Assembly (NCBI RefSeq): GCF_003148665.1
Contig: NZ_QGGQ01000001.1
Span: 389,762 to 453,761, forward strand
From: Maribacter polysiphoniae
GTDB taxonomy: Bacteria > Bacteroidota > Bacteroidia > Flavobacteriales > Flavobacteriaceae
Length of the DNA stretch: 64,000 nucleotides
Reading direction: 5' to 3'
In this document: piece by piece, positions 1 through 7,472 of the stretch
Layout: the number at the start of each line of letters is the position of its first letter
Numbering within the stretch: position 1 is the stretch's first letter
Notes under the pieces: model-generated
The model's database searches: none
What the model was told of the DNA's origin: nothing
What the model saw: only the letters and a program-made list of their open reading frames with translations
Position numbers and translations under genes: made by a program

Positions 1-247
1 GAAAAGGTATTTTTTCCAAGTAGCCAAAAGTGGTGATATTCTGTTCCTTGACCCAAGCTTCGGTTTCGGGACTACGATCATCCTCTAACCAACGATAGGG
101 ATCTTTTACTTCGGTTCCAAAATAAGTGTCTACGGAATCGGCTTTATGGGTAGTAGGGTAATTCACTGTTATGGGTTCTTTTTGGGTTGTGGTATTGCAT
201 GCACCAAGGAGTAGGGCAGCAACCGGAAATAACATGTATTTTTTCAT
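1..247 (-). CDS. Prolyl oligopeptidase family (S9A) lipoprotein, N-terminal part
   Basis: Only the first 82 codons are inside the window; the gene continues past base 1. The start is the ATG read from 247. The N-terminus is a short hydrophobic signal ending in a lipobox (LLGAC, Cys17), so the protein is probably a lipoprotein of the cell envelope. After a short linker the sequence [16 protein letters not shown] followed by [12 protein letters not shown] is the hallmark start of the prolyl oligopeptidase propeller domain. The family cleaves peptides after proline. The catalytic Ser/Asp/His lie in the missing C-terminal part, so activity cannot be judged here. Confidence 0.88.
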   Translation of the reverse strand, partial: MKKYMLFPVAALLLGACNTTTQKEPITVNYPTTHKADSVDTYFGTEVKDPYRWLEDDRSPETEAWVKEQNITTFGYLEKIPF

Positions 248-348
248 GGACCATGAGATTAATTGGTCCTAAAATTAATACAAAAAAACCTTTGGAACTA
301 ATTCGTATCCAAAGGTTTTAAGCGTTAAGGTTATCTAGAAACTTGGTT

Positions 349-1338
349 CTAGACCAATTTGTTTTCGACCAAATATTCCGCAATTTGTACGGCATTCGTT
401 GCGGCCCCTTTTCTAAGGTTATCGGCAACAATCCACATGTTCAAGGTGTTTCTTTGGGTTTCATCCCTACGAATACGACCTACGAACACCTCGTCCTTAT
501 CATGGGCGTATATGGGCATGGGGTAGGTGTTGGTATCAGGATTATCCTGTACGGTTACCCCAGGGGTGTTGTTCAATAATTGACGGACTTCGTTCAAATC
601 AAAATCGTTTAGAAACTCAACGTTTACCGATTCTGAATGGCCACCGGCCGTAGGAATACGTACCGCGGTTGCCGAAACGGAGAAAGTTCTGTCATTGAAT
701 ATTTTCTGGGGCTCTTGGGCCAATTTCATTTCTTCCTTGGTATATCCATTTTCCAGGAATACGTCGCAATGCGGCAAAGCGTTGCGACCTATGGGATAGG
801 GATATGCCATTTCACCCTTAATTCCGGCAATCTCATTCTCCAATTGTTGAACGGCTTTTACGCCGGTTCCTGAAACGGATTGGTAGGTAGAAACCACAAC
901 ACGTTTCATTTTATACTTATTATGAAGAGGTGCCAAGGCCATCACCATTTGAATGGTAGAGCAATTGGGGTTGGCTATGATCTTATCTTCTGCAGTCAAT
1001 TCGTTGGCATTGATCTCGGGTACGATCAATTTTTTTGTAGGATCCATACGCCAAGCAGAGGAATTGTCCACTACGGTGGTACCTACTGCGGCAAATTTTG
1101 GGGCCCATTCGGTGGAAGTATCCCCGCCTGCCGAGAATATGGCGACATCAGGCTTGGCTGCGACAGCATCGGAAAGACCGATAACCGTATGTTCTACTCC
1201 CTTATATTTTAATTTTTTACCTACAGAACGTTCTGACGCTACCAATAATAATTCGGTAATAGGGAAATTTCGTTCTGCCAATACTTTTAGCATTACTTCG
1301 CCAACCATTCCGGTGGCCCCGACAACTGCAACTTTCAT
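349..1338 (-). CDS. asd: Aspartate-semialdehyde dehydrogenase
   Basis: This 329-aa cytoplasmic enzyme reduces aspartyl-4-phosphate to aspartate semialdehyde with NADPH, the branch point to lysine/diaminopimelate, threonine and methionine. The N-terminal Rossmann motif VGATGMVG (residues 6-13) binds NADP. The catalytic cysteine is Cys126 in NPNCSTIQ, and the substrate/catalytic segment RIPTAGGHSES supplies the general-base histidine. The length is typical of the bacterial family. It stands alone, with a canonical Bacteroidota promoter 20 bp upstream of the ATG, so it is probably monocistronic. Confidence 0.97.
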   Translation of the reverse strand: MKVAVVGATGMVGEVMLKVLAERNFPITELLLVASERSVGKKLKYKGVEHTVIGLSDAVAAKPDVAIFSAGGDTSTEWAPKFAAVGTTVVDNSSAWRMDPTKKLIVPEINANELTAEDKIIANPNCSTIQMVMALAPLHNKYKMKRVVVSTYQSVSGTGVKAVQQLENEIAGIKGEMAYPYPIGRNALPHCDVFLENGYTKEEMKLAQEPQKIFNDRTFSVSATAVRIPTAGGHSESVNVEFLNDFDLNEVRQLLNNTPGVTVQDNPDTNTYPMPIYAHDKDEVFVGRIRRDETQRNTLNMWIVADNLRKGAATNAVQIAEYLVENKLV

Positions 1339-1357
1339 ATTAATTTAATTTAGAAGG

Positions 1358-1388
1358 CAAATGTAGTTCATGCGATCAGATCGAACAA
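1358..1388 (-). promoter_or_regulatory. Bacteroidota-type sigma promoter of asd
   Basis: Read on the reverse strand, TTG (1388-1386), a 20-nt spacer and TACATTTG (1365-1358) match the Bacteroidota consensus TTG-N17-23-TAnnTTTG exactly at the -7 box. It lies about 20 bases upstream of the asd start. Confidence 0.7.
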
Positions 1389-1492
1389 GACAAATCAGTT
1401 CTATTAATCAAAATATAACATAATGTTACAAATATAACAATTGTTTGATTCACGTTAATTAGGTTTCCCAATAAGGCGCTAATATCCATGAA

Positions 1493-1525
1493 TAAAAAAA
1501 ACCGGCCCTTGCATAAGGACCGGTT
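1493..1525 (-). terminator. Rho-independent terminator of mscL
   Basis: Reverse-strand stem AACCGGTCC / GGGCCGGTT (1525-1517 with 1508-1500, one G-U pair), loop TTATGCAA, followed by a run of T on the reverse strand (1499-1493). It lies 54 bases downstream of the mscL stop. Confidence 0.8.
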
Positions 1526-1578
1526 GAGTTAGTTTCCAGTGTAGCGGTTGCCAGTAGTACAACTGGCATATATGTAGA

Positions 1579-1983
1579 CTATTGTTTTTTCAACAAGTCC
1601 CTGATTTCAGCCAATAAATCTTCTTGACTTGGACCTGCTGGTGCAGCTGGTGCTGGAGGGGTTTTTGTTTTGTTGTAAGCCTTAACGATGATAAACATTA
1701 CAAAACCTACGATCAATAAGTTAACGATAGTGTTTACCCATTTACCCCAACGAATTGCATTTTCAGCAACAAAACCTTCTGTTCCTTCAACTCCGGTAGC
1801 CTCGGTCAATACTATTTTTAAGTTGGCAAAGTCCATACCTCCTGCGAAGTGACCAACAATCGGCATAATGATATCTGCCACAAATCCGTTCACTACAAGG
1901 CCTACGGCTCCTGCAAGAATAACAGCAACTGCAAAATCAATTACATTGCCTGTCATAATAAAATTCTTGAATTCTTTTAACAT
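1579..1983 (-). CDS. mscL: Large-conductance mechanosensitive channel MscL
   Basis: A 134-aa inner-membrane channel that opens under membrane tension and releases solutes during hypo-osmotic shock. Residues 1-15 (MLKEFKNFIMTGNVID) are the amphipathic N-terminal helix. TM1 follows (VIDFAVAVILAGAVGLVVNGF), then a periplasmic loop containing PIVGHFAGGMDF and TM2 (TIVNLLIVGFVMFIIVKAYN). The C-terminal helix ends with an Ala/Pro-rich linker and EDLLAEIRDLL, the usual cytoplasmic bundle. Flanked by its own promoter and terminator, it looks monocistronic. Confidence 0.97.
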   Translation of the reverse strand: MLKEFKNFIMTGNVIDFAVAVILAGAVGLVVNGFVADIIMPIVGHFAGGMDFANLKIVLTEATGVEGTEGFVAENAIRWGKWVNTIVNLLIVGFVMFIIVKAYNKTKTPPAPAAPAGPSQEDLLAEIRDLLKKQ

Positions 1984-2021
1984 TTTAAGTGTTTTTTTAT
2001 AGTTAATTATTAATGTGCCTG

Positions 2022-2051
2022 CAATGTAGGTAAAAAAAGGATTGCTAACAA
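2022..2051 (-). promoter_or_regulatory. Probable promoter of mscL
   Basis: Reverse strand: TTG (2051-2049), 20-nt spacer, then TACATTG (2028-2022), a near match to the Bacteroidota TAnnTTTG box. It is about 40 bases upstream of the mscL ATG. Confidence 0.5.
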
Positions 2052-2067
2052 AATGTTAAATAGGATT

Positions 2068-3177
2068 TTATACCCCCTTGATTACCCTAGTAACCCGTTG
2101 TGAGATGGCGGTTAACAATTCATAGGAAATGGTATTGGCATATGCCGCAAAGGTATCTGCGTTGGGGTGTTCCCCGAAAATGACGACCTCATCCCCTTCT
2201 GAGCATTGAATATCGGTTACATCGATCATGATCATATCCATACAGACATTGCCTATAATGGGTGCCATTTTCCCATGTACATTGACAAAAGCCTTTCCAT
2301 TACCGTATTGTCGGCCAATGCCGTCGGCATGCCCAATGGGGAGTGTTGCTGTTACCCGTTGGGTATTGGAGGAATAGGCCCTGTTGTACCCTACACTTTC
2401 ATGGGGTTCTATTTTGTGGATTTGGGAAATGACCGTTTTTAAGGCGACAACGGGCTTTAATTGTGAATCAATTTCAGGTTCATTGCCTAAACCATAAAGT
2501 CCGATACCACTACGGACCATGTTAAACTGGGCTTCCGGATAATTGATGATACCAGAGGTGTTGAGGATATGTTTAAGTGGACTATAGCCCAGTTTTTCCT
2601 CAAAATCCAACACGATGTCAGTGAATGTATCAATCTGTTTGAGGGTAAACTCCCTTTCATTGGGATCTTCGGTGGCGGCCAAATGGGAAAGTAAGGATGT
2701 TATTTTCAGTTCCTCCCTATCCTTGAGCAGATTTAGGATATGATCAACATCATTCCTTGAAAACCCCAAACGATTCAAACCGGTATTGAATTTTATATGA
2801 ACCGGGTAATTCTTTTGATTGTTCTGTTTTGCGGCCGCTATGAACTCTTGTAAGATTTTGGGGGAATATAGGCTTGGCTCCAAACAATTTTCGATAAGCG
2901 CATCAAAATGTATGGGTTGTGGGTGCAATACCAGTATAGGTTTGCCGATGCCGGCTTTGCGCAGGGCAATCCCTTCCTTAGTGTAAGCTACAGCAAAATA
3001 ATCAATCCCTAAAGCCTCCATTTTTTTGGCAATACTAATTGCTTCGGAACCATAGGCAAAAGCCTTGACTACGGCTAAAAATTTAGTATTTGGTCTTAAT
3101 CGGGATTTTAGGTACTTAAAATTATGTTCAAGAGCGTTAAGATCTATCTCTAAAACGGTTTCAAGGGTTTTTGGCAT
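2068..3177 (-). CDS. alr: Alanine racemase
   Basis: PLP-dependent racemase that makes D-alanine for peptidoglycan. I place the start at the ATG read from 3177 ([19 protein letters not shown]), giving 369 aa. A longer frame begins at 3222 but would add a lysine-rich extension inside the upstream tdk gene. Visible motifs are VVKAFAYG with the PLP lysine Lys38 (family form KANAYGHG; here Phe and Ser-Glu follow), [10 protein letters not shown] in the C-terminal half of the barrel, and VGYNRAY with the second catalytic tyrosine in the C-terminal domain. The gene overlaps the end of tdk by 17 bases, so the two are probably co-transcribed and translationally coupled. Confidence 0.95.
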   Translation of the reverse strand: MPKTLETVLEIDLNALEHNFKYLKSRLRPNTKFLAVVKAFAYGSEAISIAKKMEALGIDYFAVAYTKEGIALRKAGIGKPILVLHPQPIHFDALIENCLEPSLYSPKILQEFIAAAKQNNQKNYPVHIKFNTGLNRLGFSRNDVDHILNLLKDREELKITSLLSHLAATEDPNEREFTLKQIDTFTDIVLDFEEKLGYSPLKHILNTSGIINYPEAQFNMVRSGIGLYGLGNEPEIDSQLKPVVALKTVISQIHKIEPHESVGYNRAYSSNTQRVTATLPIGHADGIGRQYGNGKAFVNVHGKMAPIIGNVCMDMIMIDVTDIQCSEGDEVVIFGEHPNADTFAAYANTISYELLTAISQRVTRVIKGV

Positions 3178-3814
3178 TGGTGTCTTTTTTAGTTTTAGGG
3201 ATTTCCTCAACATCCACATCAATATCCCTTACCCTTTCCTTTAGCATTGCCTTGTAATAGGCGGCCCTGCTCAAAGGTTCATATTCGTTGGTTTCCCCCA
3301 GCATGACCAAGTCATCACTACTAGCTTTCCTAAAACTATAGTTCGCTAAATTTCCTGTTCGTGTACAAACGGCATGTACTTTGGTCACATATTCGGCGGT
3401 TGCCATTAAAGCGGGCATAGGACCAAAGGGATTGCCTTTAAAATCCATGTCAAGACCAGCAACGATAACACGTATCCCTTTGTTGGCCAGATCATTACAT
3501 ACAGTTACGATTTCATCATCAAAAAATTGGGCTTCATCAATACCAATAACATCGCAGGTGTCAGCCAAAATACGGATATTGGCAGCGGCAGGTACCGGGG
3601 TAGAACGTATTTCGTTCGCATCGTGGGAGACCACCATCTCTTCATCGTATCGCGTATCGATCATAGGTTTAAAGATCTCAACCTTTTGTTTTGCGAATTG
3701 TGCACGCTTTAGCCGACGGATCAATTCCTCGGTCTTACCGGAGAACATAGAGCCACAGATAACCTCGATCCAGCCGAATTGTTCTTCATGATTAACGGTA
3801 TTTTCGAGAAACAT
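3161..3814 (-). CDS. tdk: Thymidine kinase (type II)
   Basis: Salvage enzyme phosphorylating thymidine with ATP. Walker A is GSMFSGKT (residues 21-28). [15 protein letters not shown] carries the Walker-B-like Asp/Glu catalytic motif, and [11 protein letters not shown] belongs to the lasso loop that covers thymidine. The usual pair of CxxC zinc ligands of type II kinases is absent: only one Cys (VHAVCTRTG) lies in that segment, a variant I associate with Bacteroidota orthologues. 217 aa, normal length. The gene reads divergently from the hypothetical gene at 3917 and overlaps alr at its 3' end. Confidence 0.95.
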   Translation of the reverse strand: MFLENTVNHEEQFGWIEVICGSMFSGKTEELIRRLKRAQFAKQKVEIFKPMIDTRYDEEMVVSHDANEIRSTPVPAAANIRILADTCDVIGIDEAQFFDDEIVTVCNDLANKGIRVIVAGLDMDFKGNPFGPMPALMATAEYVTKVHAVCTRTGNLANYSFRKASSDDLVMLGETNEYEPLSRAAYYKAMLKERVRDIDVDVEEIPKTKKDTNAKNP

Positions 3815-3916
3815 TTTGTAATTTTAAGACGAAAATAAGGTCTTTTTTCGTTGTTTATAAATAGAAGGATAAAGTTATTCAAAATTGACCCACTTTTTTC
3901 CAAAAGAAAATAAAAG

Positions 3917-4606
3917 ATGAAAAGAAAATTGAAAGAGGAATTGGTGAAAATGTCGAAGGACATAATCAATTCCAATAATTTAAATGAAATCAGTGAACTG
4001 TATGAGACCGCAAAGAGCCTCTATGAAAAATTGGCGGTATTGAAATTCATTGAAGAAGAATTGAACGATATAGAGGTAGATGTAACAAAGAATGTAATAG
4101 CAGCCAAGTTTGAAAAGATGGCAAATGCGGTGTTGAGCGCCAATTCATCGGTACCTGAAAGTAATCCGCATGAAGAGGATATCATTACCCCAGGGATGCA
4201 GACTATAAAGGATATGGTCTCTGAGATGCCCAGTGGTGAAGGCCTTGAAGAGGTCTTGAAAGAGTTTATGGGCAAACCCCAAGTAATGAAGGGCGACAAG
4301 GAGTTGTTTACGCCTACTGCGGATAGTGGCATACATAAGGATACAAAAGTAAAATCACTAAACGATAAGTTGGCAGAAAAGGAGTTGAAGATTGATTTGA
4401 ATAATCGCCTAGCCTTTGTAAAGCATCTTTTTAATGATAGCACGGAAGATTACAACAGGGTATTGTCGCAATTGAACACCATAGATTCAGAGGAACGTAG
4501 TATTGCCTTTATTGATAATATGGTGAAACCGGATTATAACAACTGGAAAGGCAAGGAAGAATATGAGGAGCGATTTAAGGCTTTAATAGCCCGTAAATTC
4601 TCTTAG
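3917..4606 (+). CDS. Conserved hypothetical protein, flavobacterial
   Basis: A 229-aa acidic, helix-rich soluble protein without signal peptide or membrane segment. I recognise no catalytic motif. The N-terminal 60 residues (ISELYETAKSLYEKLAVLKFIEEEL) look like a coiled-coil. The middle is a variable linker rich in Pro, Glu and Met. The C-terminal 80 residues (LAFVKHLFNDSTEDYNRVLSQLNT onward) are amphipathic helices. The ATG at 3917 gives the longest product; an internal ATG 33 bases later (MSKDIINS) is an alternative. A strong terminator follows, so it is a separate unit from rsmI. I recall similar proteins at the same tdk-rsmI position in other Flavobacteriaceae, but that needs a search. 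Confidence 0.8.
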   Translation: MKRKLKEELVKMSKDIINSNNLNEISELYETAKSLYEKLAVLKFIEEELNDIEVDVTKNVIAAKFEKMANAVLSANSSVPESNPHEEDIITPGMQTIKDMVSEMPSGEGLEEVLKEFMGKPQVMKGDKELFTPTADSGIHKDTKVKSLNDKLAEKELKIDLNNRLAFVKHLFNDSTEDYNRVLSQLNTIDSEERSIAFIDNMVKPDYNNWKGKEEYEERFKALIARKFS

Positions 4607-4633
4607 ATTGTTCAAATAAAGATTAATACTTTG

Positions 4634-4670
4634 GCCGAAAGTTGGTTTGGTGACTTTCGGCTATTTATTT
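4634..4670 (+). terminator. Rho-independent terminator
   Basis: Perfect 9-bp stem GCCGAAAGT (4634-4642) / ACTTTCGGC (4653-4661) with a 10-nt loop, followed by a T-rich tail. It separates the hypothetical gene at 3917-4606 from rsmI; the rsmI ATG begins 17 bases after the stem, so rsmI must be transcribed from within or just before this element, or by read-through. Confidence 0.8.
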
Positions 4671-4677
4671 TTAGTGC

Positions 4678-5352
4678 ATGGGTAAACTGTATATTGTACC
4701 GACCCCGATTGGGAATCTTGAGGATATCACCTTACGGGCCATACGGGTTTTAAAGGAAGTTGAACTGGTCTTGGCGGAAGATACCCGTACCAGTGGTAAA
4801 CTGCTACACCATTTTGAAATTGGCACCCCAATGCAAAGTCACCATATGCACAATGAGCATAAAACGGTTGATAACCTAGTACAACGACTAAAAAATAGTC
4901 TAGGTGACATCGCCTTGATTTCGGATGCGGGTACACCGGCAATCTCTGATCCGGGATTTTTATTGACAAGGGCTTGTTTGGAGCATGGTATTGACGTTGA
5001 ATGTCTTCCTGGGCCAACTGCATTCGTACCGGCCTTGGTGAACAGTGGGTTGCCCAATGACCGATTTGTATTCGAAGGCTTTCTCCCGGTAAAAAAAGGA
5101 AGACAGACCCGATTGAAACTTTTGGCAGAGGAATCGCGTACGATGATTTATTATGAATCGCCCCATAAATTGGTAAAGACCTTGACCCATTTTGCGGAGT
5201 ATTTTGGGGAGGATCGATTGATTTCCGTTTCACGTGAACTGACCAAACTCTATGAGGAGACCATTCGGGGTACGGTTAAGGAAGTCCTCGGGTATTATAC
5301 CGAAAAGCCCCCCAAAGGTGAAATTGTAATTGTGGTTTCGGGAAAAAAATAA
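4678..5352 (+). CDS. rsmI: 16S rRNA (cytidine-1402 2'-O)-methyltransferase RsmI
   Basis: SAM-dependent tetrapyrrole-methylase-fold enzyme that methylates C1402 of 16S rRNA in the P site. Diagnostic motifs are LYIVPTPIGNLEDITLRA (residues 3-20), LAEDTRTSGKLL, ISDAGTPAISDPG (SAM-binding loop), LPGPTAFVPALVNSGLP and FVFEGFLP, then YESPHKLVKTL. The 224-aa length is that of the short forms lacking an extended C-terminus. The stop overlaps the start of the next gene by one base (TAATG), so it is translationally coupled to the uracil-DNA glycosylase. Confidence 0.97.
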   Translation: MGKLYIVPTPIGNLEDITLRAIRVLKEVELVLAEDTRTSGKLLHHFEIGTPMQSHHMHNEHKTVDNLVQRLKNSLGDIALISDAGTPAISDPGFLLTRACLEHGIDVECLPGPTAFVPALVNSGLPNDRFVFEGFLPVKKGRQTRLKLLAEESRTMIYYESPHKLVKTLTHFAEYFGEDRLISVSRELTKLYEETIRGTVKEVLGYYTEKPPKGEIVIVVSGKK

Positions 5353-5921
5353 TGCAAAAATTACTTTCGGAAATACGAAGTTGCGAACTGTGTAAGGCCC
5401 ATTTGCCATTGGGGCCTAACCCTATCGTGACCGCAGATCCAGCGTCCAAAATCGTGATCATTGGGCAGGCCCCGGGTATAAAGGTGCATAAAACGGGAGT
5501 GCCTTGGGATGACCCCAGCGGTAAACAACTTCGAAAGTGGTTGGGTGTATCGGATCGGGACTTTTATGATCCCACAAAAGTAGCGCTGATTCCAATGGGT
5601 TTTTGTTACCCTGGAAAAGGCAAGTCCGGAGATTTGCCTCCCAGACCCGAATGTGCTCCGCTTTGGCATAAACCATTGCTTTCTAAAATGCCCAATGTGG
5701 AATTGGTCGTTGTTATTGGTATGTATGCGCAAAAATACTATTTGGGTAGTGAAGCCAAAAGAACGCTTACTGAAACGGTGGGGGCATATAAAACCTACCT
5801 CCCTGATTTTTTTCCTTTACCCCATCCATCCCCAAGGAACCGATTCTGGTTGACAAAGAACCCTTGGTTTGAAGAAACGGTCATTCCTGAATTACAACAT
5901 AGGGTTTCAAAATTGGTATAG
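5352..5921 (+). CDS. Uracil-DNA glycosylase family protein (family 4-like, Fe-S type)
   Basis: A 189-aa protein of the UDG superfamily, which removes uracil or related bases from DNA. Motif 1 is IIGQAPG with the following HKTGVPWDDPSGKQL, and the late motif is PHPSPRN, corresponding to the HPSP loop that enters the minor groove. Cysteines Cys11 and Cys14 (SCELC) and a second pair spaced by 15 residues (GFCYPG to PECAP) match the C-x2-C ... C-x14-17-C layout of the 4Fe-4S cluster in family 4/5 enzymes. The protein is slightly shorter than typical family 4 members. It is coupled to rsmI. Confidence 0.85.
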   Translation: MQKLLSEIRSCELCKAHLPLGPNPIVTADPASKIVIIGQAPGIKVHKTGVPWDDPSGKQLRKWLGVSDRDFYDPTKVALIPMGFCYPGKGKSGDLPPRPECAPLWHKPLLSKMPNVELVVVIGMYAQKYYLGSEAKRTLTETVGAYKTYLPDFFPLPHPSPRNRFWLTKNPWFEETVIPELQHRVSKLV

Positions 5922-5940
5922 TGTTGGGTCAGGGGCTCAT

Positions 5941-6021
5941 GTCATTTCGACCAAAGGGAGCAATGGCATCCTGTGAATGGAAAAATGGGATTTCTCCTCA
6001 CTGTTGTTCGTTCGAAATGAC
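5941..6021. repeat. Dispersed imperfect palindrome, copy 1
   Basis: Ends are perfect 10-bp inverted arms GTCATTTCGA (5941-5950) and TCGAAATGAC (6012-6021). The interior is also partly self-complementary (GGGAGCAATGGCATCC with GGGATTTCTCC). It resembles the abundant GTCATTTCGAnC..AGGGAGAAAT repeats I know from intergenic regions of Bacteroidota genomes; it lies just after the UDG gene and could also end transcription. Confidence 0.75.
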
Positions 6022-6113
6022 TTATGGTTTTTTTAATTCCAACTTAGGAGGTACATTCTGACCATTGCGTTGCCCATGATTCCTGCCGTCCACTAAAGTC
6101 GTTATGTATGGTG

Positions 6114-6180
6114 GTCATTTCGACCAAAGGGAGAAATCGCATCCCGCTGGTCATAGTATGGGATTTCTTCTCACGGTCAT
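6114..6180. repeat. Dispersed imperfect palindrome, copy 2 (degenerate right arm)
   Basis: Shares GTCATTTCGACCAAAGGGAG (6114-6133) exactly with copy 1, and GGGATTTCTtCTCAC corresponds to the right half, but the closing TCGAAATGAC arm is missing. It runs up to the 3' end of the reverse-strand gene at 6184. Confidence 0.7.
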
Positions 6181-6183
6181 GGT

Positions 6184-6786
6184 CTAATAGCTAGACCCAT
6201 CATGTTTCCCTTTTTCCCAGCCATATTTCCCCAGATACTGTTCACCACTTTCCACGGCGCCATCTTCAATGGAGGTTCCCATAGAATCGTTCCAACGGTT
6301 TAGGTAACCAAAGAGGGAAATAACCCCGAGCATTTCCACAATCTCCCCTTCATCCCAATACTGATAAAGTCGTTCCTTTATCTCGGCATTCATCGCATTC
6401 GGTACTTGGGATGCAGCCAGGGAAAAGTCCAACGCAGCCCGTTCCGCTTCCGAAAAAGCGGAATGGGTCCGGTACTCCCAAATATGGTCCAGTTGTTCCT
6501 GTTCCGCCCCATAACGTTCAGCAGCGCGTATGGCATGTGCCTGACAATAACGGCACCCGGCGGCATTGCTGCTTACCCAAGCGATCATTCGCTTCAGTGC
6601 GGATGTCACCTTGCCTTCATTGGCCATTACCGCCTTGTTCAAGGTGATGAACGCCTTTGAAATGGCAGGCCGATGCTGCATCGTTAGAACGGAATTGGGG
6701 CAAAAGCCCAAGGTCTCGTTAAAGAACTCGGCTAGCTTTTTGGTCTCAGGATCATGCTGTGGGTCAAGGGGTGTTACGAGTGGCAT
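6184..6786 (-). CDS. Carboxymuconolactone decarboxylase / AhpD-like peroxidase-related protein
   Basis: A 200-aa cytoplasmic all-helical AhpD-fold protein. The redox motif is AAGCRYCQAHAIRAAERYG, i.e. the CxxC plus downstream His of the alkylhydroperoxidase family, preceded by a conserved acidic helix. Members reduce peroxides or act as thiol-dependent partners; the precise substrate is not visible. It is divergent from an OsmC-family gene (50 bp between starts), which fits a shared role in hydroperoxide or thiol stress. Confidence 0.88.
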   Translation of the reverse strand: MPLVTPLDPQHDPETKKLAEFFNETLGFCPNSVLTMQHRPAISKAFITLNKAVMANEGKVTSALKRMIAWVSSNAAGCRYCQAHAIRAAERYGAEQEQLDHIWEYRTHSAFSEAERAALDFSLAASQVPNAMNAEIKERLYQYWDEGEIVEMLGVISLFGYLNRWNDSMGTSIEDGAVESGEQYLGKYGWEKGKHDGSSY

Positions 6787-6835
6787 ATTTTTGTATTAAT
6801 ATCGTATTTTTACACTTTACAAGAAACGAAAAATT

Positions 6836-7261
6836 ATGGGTACTACAAATCATATTACCACCAAATGGTTGGGCGGAATGGCCTTCGAAAGTAATAATCC
6901 CTCAGGACATGATCTTCGAATCGATGCGGGGCCCGATAATGGTGGGGAAGGTAATGGCTTTCGACCTAAAGCCCTGATGTTATCGGCATTGGCCGGATGT
7001 TCAGGATTGGATGTTGCCTCACTTATAAAAAAGATGAAATTAAAGGTCGACGATTTCCAGATTGATACCATTGCCAATTTGACCGACGAACATCCAAAAT
7101 ATTACGATGCGGTGACGGTGGAATATCATTTTCATGGCAAGGATTTGGATGAAAAAAAATTGCAAAGGGCGGTTGACCTTTCTGTGGAAAAATACTGTGG
7201 GGTAATGGAAATGTTTCGACAATTTGCTAAGTTAGAGATCAAAACTATTTTTCATTCGTAG
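6836..7261 (+). CDS. OsmC/Ohr family peroxiredoxin-like protein
   Basis: A 141-aa protein of the OsmC family, thiol-dependent hydroperoxide reductases acting as dimers in the cytoplasm. The two conserved cysteines are in LAGCSGLDV and in EKYCGVMEMF, the standard spacing for the family. The N-terminal strand-rich half (RIDAGPDNGGEGNGFRPKALML) is also typical. It reads divergently from the AhpD-like gene at 6184-6786. Confidence 0.92.
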   Translation: MGTTNHITTKWLGGMAFESNNPSGHDLRIDAGPDNGGEGNGFRPKALMLSALAGCSGLDVASLIKKMKLKVDDFQIDTIANLTDEHPKYYDAVTVEYHFHGKDLDEKKLQRAVDLSVEKYCGVMEMFRQFAKLEIKTIFHS

Positions 7262-7472
7262 GGCTATCCCGTCACTTCACGTGATTTCGATTTAAACCGA
7301 AATAGTCTAGGGAAGTTCATAAAAATAGTCGAGGGCAAAAAAGGAAACCTTAATTAAAGGCGATTAAAAGGTTTTGTCCTATTTGGCCAAAAAGAAATTT
7401 CAATAACTTGTTCTCGGAACAATCGAACAGACGTTATTGATATAAACCCATTATTTGAACCCAAATAAAAGT

